Positions 4,709-7,216 of a stretch of DNA of 7,216 nucleotides are shown here, one piece after another. The DNA lies in assembly GCA_900546785.1 (NCBI GenBank), contig URED01000061.1:1-7216 (forward strand). Reading direction: 5' to 3'. A model generated the notes under the pieces. That model did not search any database and was not told where the DNA came from. It saw only the letters and a list, made by a program, of their open reading frames with translations. The DNA is from an uncultured Oscillospiraceae bacterium (GTDB lineage: Bacteria; Bacillota; Clostridia; Oscillospirales; Acutalibacteraceae). The position numbers and the translations under genes are program-made. Every line of letters begins with the position of its first letter. Position 1 is the first letter of the stretch.

Positions 4709-6400
4709 TTACCAGCTGCCGCCGCCACCGCCGCCGGAGCCGCCGCCGGAAAAGCCGCCACCGCCGCCCGAAGAGGTCTGCGGGGCAGAGGTCATGGCGC
4801 TTGCAGCGCTGTGGAGCGTGCTGCTCATAAAATGCCACATCATAAAGGTATTGAAGTTGCCGCTTCCGTAATACCACTCCGGCGGCTCAACGGCAATATC
4901 CTTAAACTTTTCCACCCATGCGTCCGAAACGCCTAACACGTAAGCATACGGCAATATATCGTAAAAATACTTGGGGTCGTCAAACGCCAGCTTTTCAAGC
5001 CTGTCTTTTTCCGCCGTTTCAAGGAACAGCTTAAAGCCCTCTATCTTTTGGAGGATCTCATGCCCTTTATCCGTTCTTTTGCGCACGAAAAACGCCAAGA
5101 TGAACGCAAGCACAAGTATTACGATACCTGCGATAAACGCGGCATACCTTTCCCCGCCGCCGAATGTTGCGTTGAAAATGAACACGTTAACGGCAAAGCA
5201 GAGGATGACCGCCGCCCAGCAGAGCATGCGCATAAGGAGCGAGGAATTTGAAAACACCTTTCTTCTGTTTTCCATCGTATTGTAATTTGCGGATATCTTT
5301 TGCAGCGTTTTATAAAATTTATTTTCAAGATCATCGCTTGTTATGCGGTTTTTGCCGCTTTCAAAAAGCCCGTCAAAAAACAGCTTTTTGTTCACGTCCT
5401 GCCCGTCAAAATACGTTTTTCTGCGCTCTATATAATAATCCGCGCCGTCATAATATTCGCTGCTGGGCTTTTCGTTTATGGCGATATAACCCTCGTTCGC
5501 AAGCTCAATGAGCAGTGCGACCATATCCTCCTGCGGCAGATTGCCTTTATACCAATACGCAACGTCTGCGCTGCTCATGCCTTTCGGCGGATAGAATTCA
5601 ACCACCTTAACTACTTTTTTATCCTTGCCGAACCTGCGCCAGATAACGGCAACAAAAATCAAGCACAAAACGGGGATACCCGCCATGGCGCAAAGCTTGG
5701 CTATATGCGCGGCGGTATCAAAATAAAAATAGCCCTCCGCCAGCTCAAGCCTGACTGTAAATGCCTCATGCGGGCTGAGTTCCCGGGTGAGCCTGCCGCT
5801 GATCTCAAGATCATTTACGTAATATTCAATATCATCCGTGCCCGAAAAACCGTAGCTTCCGGCGGAAAAGCCAAGCATATCCGCATTAAACGGCTTTGGC
5901 ATGGTGATCGTAAAAGTCACATCGTCTATATATGTATCCCAGCCCGTGCCGATGATATTGTAATAAAGCTCATCATACCCGTCTGCAACGTCCTGCCCCA
6001 GCGCGTAATTATACGAGATCGTGTAATGCTTTGCGCCCCTTACGGTGGTATCTTCATCACCGATCTGTAAAACCAGCTGTGAATTTTCCGTTGATCTGGA
6101 ATAATTATCGCTGCAGCGTACATTACTGATCTTCGCGCGCGTTACGGCTGAAGAGCCGTCCGCCCTTTCCACTTCATTGCGAAGCGGGATATATCTGTAT
6201 ATCCCGTGGCGCGACTCGTTAAAATAAACGTCTATATTTTCCGTTACGCGCAGGACATTATCCTGCGCAACATCAATAGCAACATCATAAGCGGTTATAT
6301 AATAAGGTTCGCCGGGATGCTCCGCGCCCAGAGCGGGAAAAGCCGGCAAAAGCGCGGCAAGCAACAGGACTGCCGGCAGTATTCTTTTAAAAAGCTTCAT
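4709..6400 (-). CDS. DUF2207 family membrane protein with glycine-rich tail
   Basis: A DUF2207-domain membrane protein of 563 residues with unknown biochemical role. In order: a signal peptide (about 1-26, with Lys/Arg then a hydrophobic core ending FPALGA), an extracytoplasmic beta-rich domain (about 30-228, with typical sequences such as GIYRYIPLR at 66-74 and YNIIGTGW at 147-154), a membrane segment (about 233-254), a cytoplasmic domain (about 255-385, including PPKGMSSADVAYW and a winged-helix-like ALLIELANEGYI), two more membrane segments (about 388-411 and 417-439), and a cytoplasmic region ending in a tail rich in Gly and Ser (545-562) followed by Trp563. The tail is a known feature of this family. 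The ATG overlaps the end of lemA by four bases (ATGA), which suggests translational coupling, with AAGGT about ten bases upstream. Pairing with LemA is common in bacteria and suggests a shared envelope function. Confidence 0.88.
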   Translation of the reverse strand: MKLFKRILPAVLLLAALLPAFPALGAEHPGEPYYITAYDVAIDVAQDNVLRVTENIDVYFNESRHGIYRYIPLRNEVERADGSSAVTRAKISNVRCSDNYSRSTENSQLVLQIGDEDTTVRGAKHYTISYNYALGQDVADGYDELYYNIIGTGWDTYIDDVTFTITMPKPFNADMLGFSAGSYGFSGTDDIEYYVNDLEISGRLTRELSPHEAFTVRLELAEGYFYFDTAAHIAKLCAMAGIPVLCLIFVAVIWRRFGKDKKVVKVVEFYPPKGMSSADVAYWYKGNLPQEDMVALLIELANEGYIAINEKPSSEYYDGADYYIERRKTYFDGQDVNKKLFFDGLFESGKNRITSDDLENKFYKTLQKISANYNTMENRRKVFSNSSLLMRMLCWAAVILCFAVNVFIFNATFGGGERYAAFIAGIVILVLAFILAFFVRKRTDKGHEILQKIEGFKLFLETAEKDRLEKLAFDDPKYFYDILPYAYVLGVSDAWVEKFKDIAVEPPEWYYGSGNFNTFMMWHFMSSTLHSAASAMTSAPQTSSGGGGGFSGGGSGGGGGGSW

Positions 6401-6978
6401 GAAAAATCTACCTTTACGGCTTGTTTTTCAGCCTCATTTTCAATCACGAACATCTGCTTTTTGCCGAATTTAAACATTTTAGCGATGATCGAAGACGGAA
6501 ACATTTCTATCTTATTATTATAGTTTTTTACAACGGCGTTATAGTATTTGCGCGCGTTTGCGATATCCTCTTCCGTTCTTTGAAGCTGATTGTTGAGATC
6601 AAGAAAATTCTGATTTGCTTTCAGATCCGGGTACTGCTCGGCAAGTATGTTAAAGCCTGCAAGCCCTCTGGAAAGCTCTGCGTTTGCCTGCAGCTTCTGA
6701 TCCGCAGTCATTTCACTGTATCTGCCGTTTCTGGCAGAGATCACGCTTTGCAGCGTCGCTGCCTCATGCTTTGCATAGCCCTTTACACTTTCCACGATAT
6801 TGGGGATCAGATCCCATCTTTTTTTGAGGTAGACGTCCATGGTTGCAAACGCCTCCTCAACCGTGTTTTTCAGATTTACGAGCGAATTATACGTTGCGCC
6901 CGTATATATGCCCAAAATCAGAACGATCAAAACGATCACGGCAACGATCACAACTGCCGCGATTGCACCTGCGCCCAT
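6397..6978 (-). CDS. lemA: LemA family protein
   Basis: A small membrane-anchored LemA protein. The 193 residues show an N-terminal hydrophobic segment (about 4-27, rich in Ile and Val) and then a long helical domain. The conserved patterns are YNSLVNLKNTVEEAF (30-44), LKKRWDLIPNIVESVKGYAKHE (51-72), YPDLKANQNFLDL (116-128), RTEEDIANARKYYN (134-147) and FPSSIIAKMFKF (160-171). The function is not established. I chose ATG 6978 because GGGAGG (6986-6991) lies seven bases from it; the ATG at 6984 is only one base from that site. It is first in a two-gene unit and overlaps the DUF2207 gene by four bases, so the two products are probably made together. The N-terminus probably faces the outside, as modelled for Thermotoga LemA. 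Confidence 0.92.
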   Translation of the reverse strand: MGAGAIAAVVIVAVIVLIVLILGIYTGATYNSLVNLKNTVEEAFATMDVYLKKRWDLIPNIVESVKGYAKHEAATLQSVISARNGRYSEMTADQKLQANAELSRGLAGFNILAEQYPDLKANQNFLDLNNQLQRTEEDIANARKYYNAVVKNYNNKIEMFPSSIIAKMFKFGKKQMFVIENEAEKQAVKVDFS

Positions 6979-7010
6979 AATCATTCCTCCCTTTAAAGTA
7001 TTTCAATTTT

Positions 7011-7039
7011 ACTTTACCATACGTGATTATTTTATGCAA
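7011..7039 (-). promoter_or_regulatory. Probable promoter of lemA-DUF2207
   Basis: On the - strand, TTGCAT (7034-7039) and TAAAGT (7011-7016) are 17 bases apart, and a TG one base before the -10 box gives an extended -10. Transcription would start near 7004, about 26 bases before the ATG at 6978. The -10 matches only four of six consensus bases, so it is weaker than the other two promoters. It lies just downstream of a leftward terminator, which supports an independent start here. Confidence 0.55.
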
Positions 7040-7054
7040 GAAATTTCTTTTACC

Positions 7055-7091
7055 AAATTAAAAAATAAAGCGGCGGAGCAAGCCCCGCCGC
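7055..7091 (-). terminator. Intrinsic terminator of a leftward gene beyond the right edge
   Basis: On the - strand GCGGCGG (7085-7091) pairs with CCGCCGC (7070-7076) around an eight-base loop, and the stem is followed at once by TTTATTTTTTAATTT. This is a classic stem plus U tract, the clearest terminator in the window. Any leftward transcript entering from beyond 7216 would stop here, before the lemA promoter. The conserved repeat box ends one base before the stem. Confidence 0.8.
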
Positions 7092-7092
7092 A

Positions 7093-7216
7093 CAGACTGT
7101 CGATAAAGTCGGCTGAATCGCACAATATATCTTTTAATAATTTAAAAAAGAAAAATAATTAAATTAAAAGCAACTTTAAATCAAAGAGTGCACTAAAAAT
7201 AGTTAATGCCGCATAA
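7093..7216 (-). repeat. Composite intergenic repeat, copy 3 (inverted, cut by window end)
   Basis: The complement of the other two copies. On the - strand the partial palindrome arm (7205-7216, TTATGCGGCATT) is followed by AACTATTTT, an 83-base very AT-rich spacer, and a 29-base box (7093-7121) that differs from the others by one base (GCGATTCAG instead of GCGGTTCAG). One base is missing at the foot of the palindrome arm compared with copies 1 and 2. The other arm lies outside the window. Unlike the other copies it lies upstream of a promoter (lemA), not at the end of convergent genes. Confidence 0.75.

Noticed and set aside
5300..6070. 256-codon open frame on the + strand opposite the DUF2207 gene
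   Set aside because: Antisense to a well-supported gene, with no family motif.
7038..7049. 12-bp palindrome AAGAAATTTCTT beside the lemA -35 box
   Set aside because: It could be an operator, but a short A/T palindrome in AT-rich DNA is expected by chance and nothing else supports it.

Overview
The window looks like a piece of a low-to-mid GC Firmicutes chromosome, most likely a gut-type Clostridia. The evidence is strong Shine-Dalgarno sites (AGGAGG, GGGAGG), consensus housekeeping promoters (TTGAAA-17-TATAAT and TTGAAT-17-TATAAT), and proteins whose motifs resemble Firmicutes/Thermotoga family members. The assignment comes from sequence style and gene content only and does not reach genus. 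No rRNA, tRNA, CRISPR or transposase gene was found.

Layout. Positions 1-370 hold no convincing gene; they contain a copy of an intergenic repeat and the hairpin after eda. Positions 371-3572 are a leftward (- strand) three-gene operon, uxaC-kdgK-eda, for hexuronate catabolism. UxaC isomerises glucuronate/galacturonate. KdgK phosphorylates 2-keto-3-deoxygluconate (KDG). Eda cleaves KDPG to pyruvate and glyceraldehyde 3-phosphate. The reductase and dehydratase that link UxaC to KDG are not in the window. The 159-base gap at 3573-3731 carries two back-to-back promoters, one for the operon and one for a rightward LOG-family phosphoribohydrolase gene (3732-4319). A perfect 14-bp palindrome lies on the expected start point of the operon transcript and is a good operator candidate. 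Positions 4320-4708 are noncoding and full of repeats. Positions 4709-6978 are a leftward, overlapping gene pair: lemA first, then a DUF2207 membrane protein with a glycine-rich tail. Upstream of lemA are its promoter, a leftward intrinsic terminator for a gene beyond the right edge, and a third repeat copy cut by the window end.

The most unusual content is the repeat family. Three copies (145-320, 4495-4652, and 7093-7216 inverted) each combine a 15-bp perfect palindrome, an AT-rich spacer of 72-90 bases, and a 29-base box. The box always ends directly at a GC-rich hairpin whose sequence differs between copies. In the middle copy the adjoining 25-26 base hairpin is duplicated exactly 300 bases to the left. 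The segment between the two hairpins (about 4377-4651) has imperfectly matching inverted ends. It looks like a small non-autonomous mobile element inserted at a transcription terminator.
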